From AP-15 sp963787425 (GTDB lineage: Bacteria > Pseudomonadota > Alphaproteobacteria > ATCC43930 > CGMCC-115725): 64,000 bases of DNA. The stretch's first letter is position 1. Every line of letters starts with the position of its first letter. The position numbers and the translations under genes were made by a program. The stretch lies in assembly GCA_963787425.1 (NCBI GenBank), contig CAWBCV010000004.1:310001-374000 (forward strand), given 5' to 3'. Under the pieces are notes generated by a model. The model ran no database searches and was not told where the DNA came from. It worked only from the letters and a program-made list of their open reading frames with translations. Shown here piece by piece: positions 42,485-50,888 of the stretch.

Positions 42485-43906
42485 TCAAGCGTGGTCCATC
42501 GAAGCGACGCTGGGCGGGCGGCGTTCGTGCCAATCGGTCGCTTGCTGAAAGGCGCAGCCGACGCGTAAGGCCGTCGCCTCGTCATAGCCGCGGCAGACGA
42601 TCTGCAACGACAATGGCAGGCCCGTCGCGGTGAACCCATTGGGCAATGCCAGCGCACAGAGCTCCAGTGCATTGACGAAACGCGTGAAATGCGCCGGGGT
42701 CGAAGCCTGATCGACCTGGTCGACAGGAATGGCGGCGGTCTGAGTGGTTGGCGTCAGCAATGCATCGACATCGGCGAGCGCCGCTGCGAATTCTTGTTTT
42801 GCCGTGTCGCGCTCGCTGAGCGCCCGCAGGTAATCTCGCGCCGAAATGCCCCTGCCCGAGCCGATGCGGGGTCTTACCGCGTCGTCGATCGGCAAGGTCA
42901 TGTCGTCGACCAGATGACCGACCAGGAAGTACCCTTCGGCACCGATGATCCGCCCGGTCAAGTCGGTGAAATCGGCGAACCGGCGGGGTAGTTTTACGGT
43001 GACGATCTCGGCGCCGAGACGCGCCAGGGCGTCGAGCGAGGCGTCATAGGCGGCCAGCACCTCCGCGGCCACCCCGGCGCGTTCCGCCTCGGGCATGCGG
43101 GCGAGCCGCAAACCGCGTACTCCGCGTTTGATTGCCGGCATCGGGTCGTCGGGCATGACGCCGCGGGTGCGCGGGTCGAGCGGATCCGGACCCTTCATGA
43201 CATTGTAGAGCAGCGCCGCATCGATAACCGAGCGGGCCATTGGACCGGGCGTGTCGAGCGTGGGGGCAAGCGGGAGGATGCCGTAGGTGCTGACCCGGCC
43301 GATCGTTGTCTTGAGCCCGGTGAGGCCGCACCATGAGGCCGGCAGCCGCACCGAGCCGCCGGTGTCGGTGCCGATAGCCCACGGCGCAAACCCGGCGGCG
43401 ACTGCCACGCCTGAGCCGCTGCTCGAACCGCCGGGGGTGCGCGCGACCTCAAGGTCCCACGGGTTCCACGGCGTGCCGCGATGCTGGTTGGTTCCCCAGC
43501 CGCCCATCGCAAACTCGACCGTATGCGTCTTGCCGATCACGATCAGCCCGGCTGCGATCAGCCTTTGCGCCAACGTCGCCGTATAGGCTGAGCGCCGCTC
43601 GCGCCAGACTTGGGAGCCACCGGTCGTGACCCGCCCTTCGATTTCGATCAGGTCTTTGAGCGCAATCGGGATACCGTGCAGCGGCCCGATCCGGTGCCCC
43701 GAGCGGATCGCCTTCTCCGCCGCCTCGGCGGCGAGCCGCGCTTCCTTGCCGTACACCTCCACAAAGGCGTGGAGCTTTCCGTCCGCCGCCTCGATCCGTT
43801 TGAGCTCGGCCTCGACGATATCGACCGGCGAGAGCCGGCCGGCGCCAATCTCGTCCGACATGACGTGGGCCGGCAGCAGCGCCGGATCGGTATTGCGCGA
43901 CAGCAT
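42485..43906 (-). CDS. Amidase (amidase signature family)
   Basis: This 473-residue hydrolase carries the Ser-Ser-Lys triad of the amidase signature family: Lys in IPIALKDLIEIEG, the cis-Ser in IGTDTGGSVRLPAS, and the nucleophile Ser in GGSSSGSGVAVAAG. It probably hydrolyses an aryl- or alkyl-amide; GatA roles are unlikely because gatB and gatC are absent. The ATG at 43906 has an AGGGGAA site; the open frame extends to 43966 but without similarity. It may work with the neighbouring hydratase and CoA synthetase genes on an amide-containing substrate. Confidence 0.88.
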   Translation of the reverse strand: MLSRNTDPALLPAHVMSDEIGAGRLSPVDIVEAELKRIEAADGKLHAFVEVYGKEARLAAEAAEKAIRSGHRIGPLHGIPIALKDLIEIEGRVTTGGSQVWRERRSAYTATLAQRLIAAGLIVIGKTHTVEFAMGGWGTNQHRGTPWNPWDLEVARTPGGSSSGSGVAVAAGFAPWAIGTDTGGSVRLPASWCGLTGLKTTIGRVSTYGILPLAPTLDTPGPMARSVIDAALLYNVMKGPDPLDPRTRGVMPDDPMPAIKRGVRGLRLARMPEAERAGVAAEVLAAYDASLDALARLGAEIVTVKLPRRFADFTDLTGRIIGAEGYFLVGHLVDDMTLPIDDAVRPRIGSGRGISARDYLRALSERDTAKQEFAAALADVDALLTPTTQTAAIPVDQVDQASTPAHFTRFVNALELCALALPNGFTATGLPLSLQIVCRGYDEATALRVGCAFQQATDWHERRPPSVASMDHA

Positions 43907-44078
43907 GGCTTCCCCTCGCAGGCGGTAGGCCCGCCAGCATAGGCCCCCTCGCGCCGAGCCTGTCAATCCGCCGCCGTTTGGGCGAGCGGTGGGCTTTGTT
44001 GACTCCGATCAGGCTGACATCGGTATCCCGTCCTCGCAGCCGTCGAGCACGGCCTCAATCGTTATCAATTAATATTAA

Positions 44079-44106
44079 TTGACATTTTCGCTGCATAGAA
44101 CATAAT
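44079..44106 (+). promoter_or_regulatory. Predicted sigma-70 promoter
   Basis: TTGACA (44079-44084) and CATAAT (44101-44106) are separated by 16 bases in an AT-rich stretch (AATTAATATTAATTGACA). It points toward the small membrane-protein frame starting at 44146 and is the clearest promoter in the window. Confidence 0.5.
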
Positions 44107-44145
44107 AAGAACGTTCGGTCGGGAGTTCGTGCGGAGGGGACAGCC

Positions 44146-44322
44146 GTGGTTGTTGACTACGATTTCAAGCTGGGCAGAAGCCACTTCCGGGGAAATGGCT
44201 GGCGAGGCTTGGCGGCTCTCGCCCTTGTATTAACGCTCCGCCTCGCATTCGTCGGAGCTATTGCCTTTTCCGCAAGACCGAGTGGTGCCTGGGTTGTCCA
44301 CCTCATCGAGCACCTGGTTTAG
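44146..44322 (+). CDS. Small single-span membrane protein of unknown function
   Basis: A 58-residue frame starts at GTG 44146, eight bases after a strong GGAGGGG ribosome binding site and about 40 bases after a good promoter. It reads VVDYDFKLGRSHFRGNGWRG followed by a hydrophobic helix (LAALALVLTLRLAFVGAIAF) and a short tail ending HLIEHLV. It overlaps the 3' end of the convergent binding-protein gene by 20 bases. I do not recognise the family; the good expression signals are the main support. Confidence 0.45.
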   Translation: MVVDYDFKLGRSHFRGNGWRGLAALALVLTLRLAFVGAIAFSARPSGAWVVHLIEHLV

Positions 44323-45241
44323 CATGCCACAGCGGCGCGAACCGGGTCGCGACGACCCGGTCATGGGGAGCCTCGCTGTGCAGGATGCCGATGTCGCGCG
44401 CGAATTGGTTCATGCCGGCGACAAACGCCGGCGAGATCGTGGCGTCGTAGAACGGCAGATCGCGGCGGATCAGCTCAGCGATCAGCTCCGCCTCGGCGGG
44501 CGGAAAGTGCTTGCGGCCGACCTCGGCGGCGCGCTCCGGATTTGCTCTCAGTGCCGCCTGGGTCTTGACGATCGCGCGGATCACGGCGGCGGCGACTTCC
44601 GGAGAGCCGTCGATCAGCCGGTCGGTCGCCGCCACGGAAGCCATTGTGTAATTGAAGCAGGGCTTTGGCCCGTCGCCGCGACGCACGTCGAGGACCACCG
44701 TGCCGATGCCGCGGCGCACCGCGACTTCGGTGCCCATGCCGTTCGCCCAGAACCCGTCGATCTTGCCGTCTTCGAGCGCCTTGGCTGCGGTCAGCCCGAA
44801 ATTCACGGTGGCTCCGGAGGCGCCGGGCACCGGGGCGATCGTCACGCCGTCGCGCACAAGGTCGATCCCGGCCTCGATCAGCAGCCGCCTCAAACCCATC
44901 TCGACCCAGGGCGCGGCCCCGATGCGGCAACCCCGGACCGCGCCGATATCGCCGCGCACAGCGCCGAGATCGGCGCGCATCACGAGAAACCAGTACATGC
45001 CCTGCGCCTGCGCGCAGAGCAATTTGGCGCCCTGCCACTCGGGAAAGGCGGCGAGCGCCGAATGGGCCGAGCCGGCGACGAAATCAACCCTGCCGTCGCG
45101 CATCGCCCGATACGCCTCGTCGACAGGAAAAATCAGCTCCAGCGAGACCTCGAGTCCCTCGTCCTCGAAGAACCCGAGGGCGGCCGCCGCCACCGCCGGG
45201 AAATAGGAATTCGAGATCAAGTCAGGGACGGCGAGCTTCAT
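44303..45241 (-). CDS. NMT1/THI5-like ABC transporter substrate-binding protein, no signal peptide
   Basis: This 312-residue protein resembles the NMT1/SsuA-type periplasmic binding proteins: VPDLISNSYFPAVAAAALGFF, EGLEVSLELIFPVDEAYRAM, GRVDFVAGSAHSALAAFPEW and FWANGMGTEVAVRR. It begins MKLAVPDLISN with no signal peptide, and the ATG at 45241 has a GAGGATG site, so either it acts in the cytoplasm or its true export signal is elsewhere. No permease or ATPase gene is adjacent. The ligand could be an aromatic, pyrimidine or sulfonate compound. Confidence 0.78.
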   Translation of the reverse strand: MKLAVPDLISNSYFPAVAAAALGFFEDEGLEVSLELIFPVDEAYRAMRDGRVDFVAGSAHSALAAFPEWQGAKLLCAQAQGMYWFLVMRADLGAVRGDIGAVRGCRIGAAPWVEMGLRRLLIEAGIDLVRDGVTIAPVPGASGATVNFGLTAAKALEDGKIDGFWANGMGTEVAVRRGIGTVVLDVRRGDGPKPCFNYTMASVAATDRLIDGSPEVAAAVIRAIVKTQAALRANPERAAEVGRKHFPPAEAELIAELIRRDLPFYDATISPAFVAGMNQFARDIGILHSEAPHDRVVATRFAPLWHAKPGAR

Positions 45242-45382
45242 CGCATCATCCTCAGGATTTCGACGGCGTTGGCGGCCGGGCTGTCAGGGCGGCGGGGGCA
45301 CCATTAACATCAGCAGTATCGCGATTGCCAATATGATCACCAGGGAGCTTTCGAGAACCGGGATCGGCAGGGCGAGCCTCCG

Positions 45383-45958
45383 TCAGCTGCGCTCGACCTC
45401 GCCCGCGACGCGATCAAGCGCCTCGGTGATCGTGCGCACTTGTCCTGCATCGAGCGGACCTCTGGCGAGACGGATCGACAGAGCCATCTCCAAATTGTGC
45501 ATTGCCCGCCGGATCTCCGGCGCCGGGCCGCCGCCTGAGCTGCGGCTCGCTTCCGCCATCCGGGTGAAGATCGCGTCGACAAGCGTCTTGTTGGCGGCCA
45601 AGAAGTCCGTGCCCTCCTCGGTGATCGAGTAGAGCTTTTTGGTGCCGCCGCCGCTTTCCGATCGCAAATAGCTGAGCTCTTCGAGATGGGTCAAAGTCGG
45701 GTAGACGACTCCCGGGCTGGGGCTATAGGTCCCGCCGAATTTCTCCTCGATGGCCTTGATCAGCTCATAGCCGTGGCTCGGCTTTTCAGCGATCAGCTGC
45801 AGCAGGACATAGCGCAGATCGCCATGATCGAAAACACGACCGTGCGGCCCGCGCCGGCCACCACCATCATGGTGGTGGCGACTGCCAAACCGTCCGCCTC
45901 CGAAGCCGAAGGGGCCTCGTGAGTGCCTTTGACCGTGGGTGCCTCGAAATCCGAACAT
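45383..45958 (-). CDS. PadR-family transcriptional regulator
   Basis: This 191-residue regulator has the PadR winged helix: DLRYVLLQLIAEKPSHGYELIKAIEE, then YSPSPGVVYPTLTHLEELSYL and KKLYSITEEGTDFL, followed by a C-terminal helical part. The first 45 residues are His/Gly/Arg rich (GRFGSRHHHDGGG), as in several proteobacterial PadR proteins, and could bind metal. The ATG at 45958 has an AAAGGA site; a GTG at 45982 overlapping the upstream stop is also possible. It follows the DOPA-dioxygenase-like gene and probably represses the divergent promoter at 46378-46507. Confidence 0.85.
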   Translation of the reverse strand: MFGFRGTHGQRHSRGPFGFGGGRFGSRHHHDGGGRRGPHGRVFDHGDLRYVLLQLIAEKPSHGYELIKAIEEKFGGTYSPSPGVVYPTLTHLEELSYLRSESGGGTKKLYSITEEGTDFLAANKTLVDAIFTRMAEASRSSGGGPAPEIRRAMHNLEMALSIRLARGPLDAGQVRTITEALDRVAGEVERS

Positions 45959-45978
45959 CAGGAAATCCTTTTGTAAAT

Positions 45979-46377
45979 TCACGCGCCGGCGCGTTCAGCA
46001 GTGGGTAACAGCTCGGGCCGATAGGCCGGACGGAGCGTCTTCAGCCGCAAAGGAACGGGCGTCCCGAGCCACAGCGCATAAATGCTGTGATCGTCGACTA
46101 AATCATCGGTCAGCGGATGGACCAGGACATCGAGACCCGCCCGGTTCAGCATTAGCCACGGCACGACGTTCTGAAACTCTGCGGTAGTGAAAATGATCTG
46201 GAGGTTCGCAATTGGATGCGGGCCAACCGGACCGTCGCGGAACCCTCCGAACTTGACGGCGAACTTCTTGCCGATCGCCTCGGCAAGCCGCTCGGCGGTC
46301 GGCTTGGTCTCGGTGTTGTAGTAGACGTGGGCGTGATAGCCGCTGACCTTGATAGGCGTGGGTTTTGGATCGGGCAT
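45979..46377 (-). CDS. DOPA 4,5-dioxygenase-family protein
   Basis: This 132-residue protein matches the small DOPA-dioxygenase-like family: GYHAHVYYNTETKPTAERLA, FRDGPVGPHPIANLQIIFTT, NRAGLDVLVHPLTDDLVDDH and SIYALWLGTPVPLRL, with the conserved histidines that would bind iron. Such proteins may cleave catechol-like rings; bacterial members are little studied. It is co-directional with the PadR gene (stop and possible GTG start overlap) and lies just downstream of the palindrome at 46417. Confidence 0.85.
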   Translation of the reverse strand: MPDPKPTPIKVSGYHAHVYYNTETKPTAERLAEAIGKKFAVKFGGFRDGPVGPHPIANLQIIFTTAEFQNVVPWLMLNRAGLDVLVHPLTDDLVDDHSIYALWLGTPVPLRLKTLRPAYRPELLPTAERAGA

Positions 46378-46416
46378 CTTCGTACTCCCTGTTGGTTTTG
46401 ATGCATAAGACTGTAA

Positions 46417-46430
46417 TTAGATATATCTAA
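46417..46430. promoter_or_regulatory. Perfect 14-bp palindrome, likely PadR operator
   Basis: TTAGATATATCTAA is a perfect palindrome in the AT-rich divergent promoter region between the dioxygenase/padR genes and the cupin/TauD operon. PadR regulators bind such short symmetric AT-rich sites, and a PadR gene is part of this locus. It is 40 bases from the dioxygenase start codon and 78 from the cupin start. Confidence 0.6.
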
Positions 46431-46507
46431 ATACGCTCGTGTCAAGGATCGTGAACACACTCGGCGAGCATGATAAGATCGGGCCCTACTCAGGAGCGGA
46501 GCAGGAC

Positions 46508-46987
46508 GTGAGCGAGCAGCACGAACCCAAGGCAGTCGATTGGAAGACGCACGGCGTCAAGGTGATCCCGGGCGACCAGCTCGACCCCAATACCGCGCAG
46601 ACCCCAGGGATGGACCGTGCTGCGGCGATTAACCTCGCCCGAGTCGGCGCCCAGAAGATCTGGGCCGGGACGGTCACCATCCATCCCAACGCCAAGACCG
46701 GCGCCCATCATCACGGCGCCCTCGAAACCGTGATCTATGTCGTCAAGGGGCGGGCGCGGATGCGCTGGGGCGAGCATCTCGAATATATCGCCGAGGCCGG
46801 CCCTGGCGATTTCATTTTTGTCCCGCCTTATGTGCCGCATCAGGAGATCAACGCGTCGACCGATGCGCCGCTCGAATGCGTGGTCGTGCGCAGCGACAAC
46901 GAGGCGGTCGTCGTCAATCTCGACATCGAACCGGTCGAGCGCCCGGAAAAGGTGCGCTGGATCGACCCGATCCACAAACACGGCTGA
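46508..46987 (+). CDS. Cupin domain protein
   Basis: This 159-residue single cupin has the metal motif GAHHHGALETVIYVVKGRARMRWG and PGDFIFVPPYVPHQEI. An N-terminal stretch (THGVKVIPGDQLDPNTAQTP) precedes the barrel. A GTG at 46508 is used as the start because family members begin at this point; an upstream GTG at 46439 would place the coding region through the operator. It overlaps in purpose with nearby oxygenase genes and is the first gene of the cupin-TauD-aminotransferase operon. Confidence 0.8.
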   Translation: MSEQHEPKAVDWKTHGVKVIPGDQLDPNTAQTPGMDRAAAINLARVGAQKIWAGTVTIHPNAKTGAHHHGALETVIYVVKGRARMRWGEHLEYIAEAGPGDFIFVPPYVPHQEINASTDAPLECVVVRSDNEAVVVNLDIEPVERPEKVRWIDPIHKHG

Positions 46988-46992
46988 CTGAA

Positions 46993-47961
46993 ATGACGCC
47001 AATCGACATGCCCATCGAGGGGCCGAGCGTCTGGACGCGCAACGGCGTCCGTCCCGAGGAGTACCGGATCGATCTCTCCGCTGCCTGCCTCGACGAGATC
47101 CGCCGGGCAGCAGACGAAATCAGGGCTTATCCGTTGCCGACGATCCTGCGCGCTCCCGGGGATTTCGCAATGCCGATGTCTCGGCGGGAGATGGCGCGAG
47201 TGCGTGAGATGCTCGATCACGGCCAGCGCTTCGCGATCGTCGACCGTTTGCCAATGGCCGAAATGGACGCAGCGGAGGCCACCGCGATCTATTGGCTGCT
47301 GTCGAGCATGGTGTCACGCCCGGTAGCGCAAAAGCTCGACGGCACGATGATCTACGATGTTTTCGACACCGGGCAACAGGCGCTTCCCGGCTCTGGTGTC
47401 CGCCCGGACAAGACCAACATCGAGATCCGCTTCCACAACGACAACGCCTATAACGACAGGCCGCCCGACTATGTCGGTCTGCTCTGCCTGCGCCCGGCGC
47501 AAAGCGGCGGGCATAGCCGCGTCATCAGCTTTCATACCGTGCACAATGCCGTGCGGGAGCGTCATCCGGACCGGCTGGAGCGGCTCTACCGAGAGTTCTG
47601 GTTCGACCGGCAACGCGAATTTCGGCCCGGCGAGCGCCCGATATTTTCGGCCCCGGTATTCGAGAATGCCGGGGAACCGAAGGCGCGGTTCAGCGCCCAC
47701 CAGATCGGCGGCGGATACGTGTTGCGCGGCGAGCCGATGGACCGCGACGGCGAGGCCGCGATTGCGGCAATGCTCGACATCTTCGACGAAGACGAACTGT
47801 CGGTCGATTTTGACCTCGAGCCCGGGCAGATCCAGTTCGTCGACAATCGGGCGTTGGGCCACAGCCGCACCGCCTTCGTTGATGACCCGGACCCCGACCG
47901 CAGGCGCCATCTCGTACGCCTGTGGCTGCGCGACCACGGCCGCCGTGCCTACCCGGGCTAA
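46993..47961 (+). CDS. TauD/TfdA-family Fe(II)/2-oxoglutarate dioxygenase
   Basis: This 322-residue protein is a 2-oxoglutarate-dependent dioxygenase. The iron triad is HND in IEIRFHNDNAYNDRP and the distal His in NRALGHSRTAFVDD, followed by the 2-oxoglutarate-binding arginines in RRRHLVRLWLR. The ATG at 46993 follows the cupin stop by five bases; longer versions run through the cupin. It shares its last 17 bases with the aminotransferase start. It may hydroxylate an amino-acid-like compound that the next enzyme deaminates or isomerises (inference). Confidence 0.87.
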   Translation: MTPIDMPIEGPSVWTRNGVRPEEYRIDLSAACLDEIRRAADEIRAYPLPTILRAPGDFAMPMSRREMARVREMLDHGQRFAIVDRLPMAEMDAAEATAIYWLLSSMVSRPVAQKLDGTMIYDVFDTGQQALPGSGVRPDKTNIEIRFHNDNAYNDRPPDYVGLLCLRPAQSGGHSRVISFHTVHNAVRERHPDRLERLYREFWFDRQREFRPGERPIFSAPVFENAGEPKARFSAHQIGGGYVLRGEPMDRDGEAAIAAMLDIFDEDELSVDFDLEPGQIQFVDNRALGHSRTAFVDDPDPDRRRHLVRLWLRDHGRRAYPG

Positions 47962-49267
47962 CATCGATATCGGGGCGGCGCTCGCCGAGGCCGAAGGCCT
48001 CTACCGCGAACGCAACCCAAAGAGCCTCGCGCAGCATCGTGAGGCCTGCGCCGCGATGCCTGGCGGCAACACCCGCTCGGCGATTCATGTCGATCCGTTT
48101 CCGCTGACGATGTCTCGCGGCGAGCGAGCAGGGCTATGGGACATCGACGGGCACGAATATGTCGATTTCCTCAGTGAGTTCACCGCCGGCATCTTCGGCC
48201 ATTCGCATCCTGCTATCCGCAAGGCGATCGAGGCCGCACTCGATCAAGGGCTCAATTTCGGGGCACATAACGCCCTCGAAGCGCGGTTTGCTGCGGCAAT
48301 CTGCGCACGCTTCCCGTCGATCGAGCTGGTGCGCTTCACCAATTCCGGCACCGAGGCCAATCTGATGGCGGTCAGTGCGGCGCGGGCGATCACCGGCCGG
48401 CCGAAGGTCCTGGTGTTCAGCGGCGGCTACCATGGCGGGGTGTTTTATTTCCGCGGCCATGGCAGTGCGCTCAACGCGCCGTTCGAATATCTGCTCGGGC
48501 GATACAACGACCTAGACGCGGTCAAGGCACTGGTCCGACCGCACCGAGGAGCGCTCGCTGCGATCCTGATAGAACCGATGCAGGGCACCACCGGCTGCAT
48601 CCCGGCAGATCGCTCGTTTCTCGCCGGTTTGCGCGCAATGGCCGACGAAACCGGGGCGCTGTTGATCTTCGACGAGGTAATGACCTCACGCCTGGCGCCA
48701 GGTGGCTTGCAGGAGGCGCACGGCATCCTGCCCGACCTGACGACATTGGGAAAATATGTCGGCGGCGGCATGAGCTTTGGCGCTTTTGGTGGGCGCGCCG
48801 ATCTGATGGAGCGTTTCGACCCGCGCCGGCCGGACGCCTTCCAGCACGCCGGCACATTCAACAACAATGTGCTGACGATGAATGCCGGGCTCGTCGGATT
48901 GACCGAGATCTACACACCCGAGCGCGCCCGCGCCCTCAATGCCGCGGGCGACCGCCTGCGCGAGCGCCTCAATGCAGTGGCGCGCCGGCACGGGCTCGCA
49001 ATGCAGTTCACCGGGCTTGGGTCAATGATCGCAGTGCACATGACCGACCGGCCTATTCGGTCGGCCGAGGATGCCGAGCGAGGCAATCCCCCACTGCGCG
49101 ACCTCTTTTATTTCGACTTGGTCGCGCGCGGCATCTGGTTCGCCAAGCGCGGCATGTTCGCGCTGTCGCTCGCCCTCGACGACGCCGACCACGACAAACT
49201 CCTCGACGCCGTCGAGGACTTCGCCCAAACCCGCGCCCCGCTGTTCGACGGCACTGGCTCCAGCTGA
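47945..49267 (+). CDS. Class III aminotransferase, glutamate-1-semialdehyde aminomutase-like
   Basis: This 440-residue PLP enzyme is close to glutamate-1-semialdehyde 2,1-aminomutase: MPGGNTRSAIHVDPFPLTM, DGHEYVDFLSEFTAGIFGH, RFTNSGTEANLMAVSAARA, LLIFDEVMTSRLAPGG and the PLP-lysine in TTLGKYVGGGMSFGAFGG. The frame runs on to 47945, a GTG within the end of the TauD gene; there is no ATG before residue 40, so the GTG start is chosen. Heme synthesis is unlikely because the gene sits in an oxygenase operon; an omega-amino acid or keto acid substrate is more likely. Confidence 0.84.
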   Translation: MPTRANIDIGAALAEAEGLYRERNPKSLAQHREACAAMPGGNTRSAIHVDPFPLTMSRGERAGLWDIDGHEYVDFLSEFTAGIFGHSHPAIRKAIEAALDQGLNFGAHNALEARFAAAICARFPSIELVRFTNSGTEANLMAVSAARAITGRPKVLVFSGGYHGGVFYFRGHGSALNAPFEYLLGRYNDLDAVKALVRPHRGALAAILIEPMQGTTGCIPADRSFLAGLRAMADETGALLIFDEVMTSRLAPGGLQEAHGILPDLTTLGKYVGGGMSFGAFGGRADLMERFDPRRPDAFQHAGTFNNNVLTMNAGLVGLTEIYTPERARALNAAGDRLRERLNAVARRHGLAMQFTGLGSMIAVHMTDRPIRSAEDAERGNPPLRDLFYFDLVARGIWFAKRGMFALSLALDDADHDKLLDAVEDFAQTRAPLFDGTGSS

Positions 49268-49511
49268 TTGGCGATGCCTAGCGCGAGGCTGGCGCCTCAA
49301 TATATTCGACCTGACTGACGGTTGTCGAATCCGCAGGCCGTCGTCGCGCAAACCCGTCAGGTGCAATTCTATGGCTTCTCGGAGCAGTTGCTCTGCTTCT
49401 TCGACCTTCTAATTGGTGGCATCCGCCCAGCAGAGAGGTCTGTTACATTCAAAATAACGCACTACTTCAGAACCGCAGCGCGCGCCCGAGAAAAAGTCCC
49501 GGACCGCTACA

Positions 49512-50489
49512 CTAGATCAGCCCAAGGTCGCGCAGGCTGGTATGGCCATTGAGGCCGATGATTATGTGGTCGTGCAATAACACGCCGAGCGGGGCCGCGG
49601 CTTTTTTGATGTCCTGGGTGACGGCGATGTCGGCCTTGGACGGGGTCGGGTCGCCCGAGGGGTGGTTGTGCACCAGGATTAGTGCCGAGGCGCCGAGATC
49701 GAGCGCGCGCTTGACGACCTCGCGCGGGTAGACCGGTGTATGGTCGATCGTGCCGCGCTGTTGGCGCTCATGCCTGATCAGCACGTTCTTGCGGTCGAGG
49801 AAAAGGATGTGGAATTCCTCGACCGTGTTGTGCGCGACCTGGGCGTTGCAATAGTCGATCAGCTTGTCCCAGGAATTAACGACCGGCTGTTCCTGCAACT
49901 CGAGCCGCATCAGCCGCAGGGCCGCCTCACGCACTGATTTGATCGCAGCAATGCCGGCAAGACCGAGCCCGGCTCCGGACAGCGCGTCAGGGTCGGCGCT
50001 CATCACTTTGGCAAAGCCGCCGAAGTGCGCGAGCAGCGACTTTGCCGCCGGCTTCACATCGCCTTGCGGATTGGCGGCGAACAGCAGCATTTCTAAGAGC
50101 TCGTAATCGGGCAGGCTCTCGGTTCCGGCGGCGATCATCCGCTCGCGCAGCCTGCGGCGATGGCCGTAATAGTGCGGCACAGCGGTCGCTGCTTCGGCGA
50201 ACTCGTTCCTGCCATGTGACACGGCGTTCGGGAAAGGCGCCCCCACCCTTCCCTCCCCCGCGAGCGGGGGAGGATTAGGGAGGGGGCTACCGTGTTCCTG
50301 ACCGTCGGTGCCGTAAATCTCGCGGCACAGTAACCGCACGCGATCACGGTCGGCTGCATCGAAGACCCATACGCGCCGCGCGGCGTCCCATATCCCGCCG
50401 AGAGTGCGGGCTCTGGCCGGAAAATTAGGGTGGTAAGGACTGCTGACCGCGATGCGGCCGTCCTCCTCTTCGATGATCGACAGAGGCAT
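49512..50489 (-). CDS. RadC-like JAB domain protein with HARP-like N-terminus and an inserted palindromic-repeat linker
   Basis: This 325-residue protein ends in the RadC domain: HYYGHRRRLRERMIAAGTES, LPDYELLEMLLFAAN, VEEFHILFLDRKNVLI and the JAMM metal motif HNHPSGDPTPSKAD. RadC proteins are about 220-230 residues and despite their name have no settled repair role. Residues 1-64 form a separate small domain (YHPNFPARARTLGGIWDAAR then RVWVFDA) that resembles the HARP domain of annealing helicases. Between them, residues about 66-85 (SPLPNPPPLAGEGRVGAPF) are encoded by a palindromic repeat at 50239-50287. The reading frame remains open throughout. Whether the fusion is expressed is unknown. 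Confidence 0.8.
   Translation of the reverse strand: MPLSIIEEEDGRIAVSSPYHPNFPARARTLGGIWDAARRVWVFDAADRDRVRLLCREIYGTDGQEHGSPLPNPPPLAGEGRVGAPFPNAVSHGRNEFAEAATAVPHYYGHRRRLRERMIAAGTESLPDYELLEMLLFAANPQGDVKPAAKSLLAHFGGFAKVMSADPDALSGAGLGLAGIAAIKSVREAALRLMRLELQEQPVVNSWDKLIDYCNAQVAHNTVEEFHILFLDRKNVLIRHERQQRGTIDHTPVYPREVVKRALDLGASALILVHNHPSGDPTPSKADIAVTQDIKKAAAPLGVLLHDHIIIGLNGHTSLRDLGLI
50239..50287. repeat. Palindromic repeat element inside the RadC gene
   Basis: CCTCCCCCGC GA GCGGGGGAGG is a perfect 10-bp hairpin (50252-50273). Outer arms GCCCCCACCCT and AGGGAGGGGGC match with one mismatch, giving a 49-base two-tier element. Its minus-strand translation, PLPNPPPLAGEG, is the peptide this repeat family encodes when it lands in genes. 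It contributes an in-frame linker, comparable with Rickettsia palindromic elements. Confidence 0.75.
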
Positions 50490-50888
50490 TCAATGCCCCG
50501 CTTTCAGCATACCGAAGCAACGAACTTTGGGCGGTCGTCGGTACATTCTCAACGAAGCGGGTTAACGTCTCATTAAGCATCTCCGCCCAACCCGATCGGG
50601 CTCGCACCCGCTTAGTGCTGCCGCTAAGAATGGGTCGCAACTTCGACAAAATCGTGCGATGAGACTTTTGGTCGGCTCCCGCACCCAAGCCAGGCAGCCA
50701 AGCAACATCCGTGGCAGCCGCCCGGATAGATAGCCATATGAGCATCCTGCTGGGCGCGATCGGGACGGTCGCCGCTTGCGCGGAAGCGACCCAACTCGGC
50801 AGGGTGGCAGGACCCTTGTCTAGAGACATCGGACGCGGCGGTCACGATTGACCTTAGCAACCTCGTTGGTTTGGATATACGCGAAGGC
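50490..50888. other. Intergenic stretch between radC-like and PAP2 genes
   Basis: No convincing gene. A frame on the minus strand (50829 to 50425) runs into the radC gene and a plus-strand frame of 37 residues at 50739 lacks relatives; both look like noise. A promoter for the PAP2 gene should lie near 50840-50880. Confidence 0.45.

Noticed and set aside
47945..49267. hemL (heme biosynthesis)
   Set aside because: The protein resembles GSA aminomutase, but its operon of oxygenase and cupin genes makes a heme role unlikely, and alphaproteobacteria normally use ALA synthase.
50425..50829. Minus-strand 134-residue frame
   Set aside because: It overlaps the start of the radC-like gene in another frame, lacks a ribosome binding site and no family was recognised.
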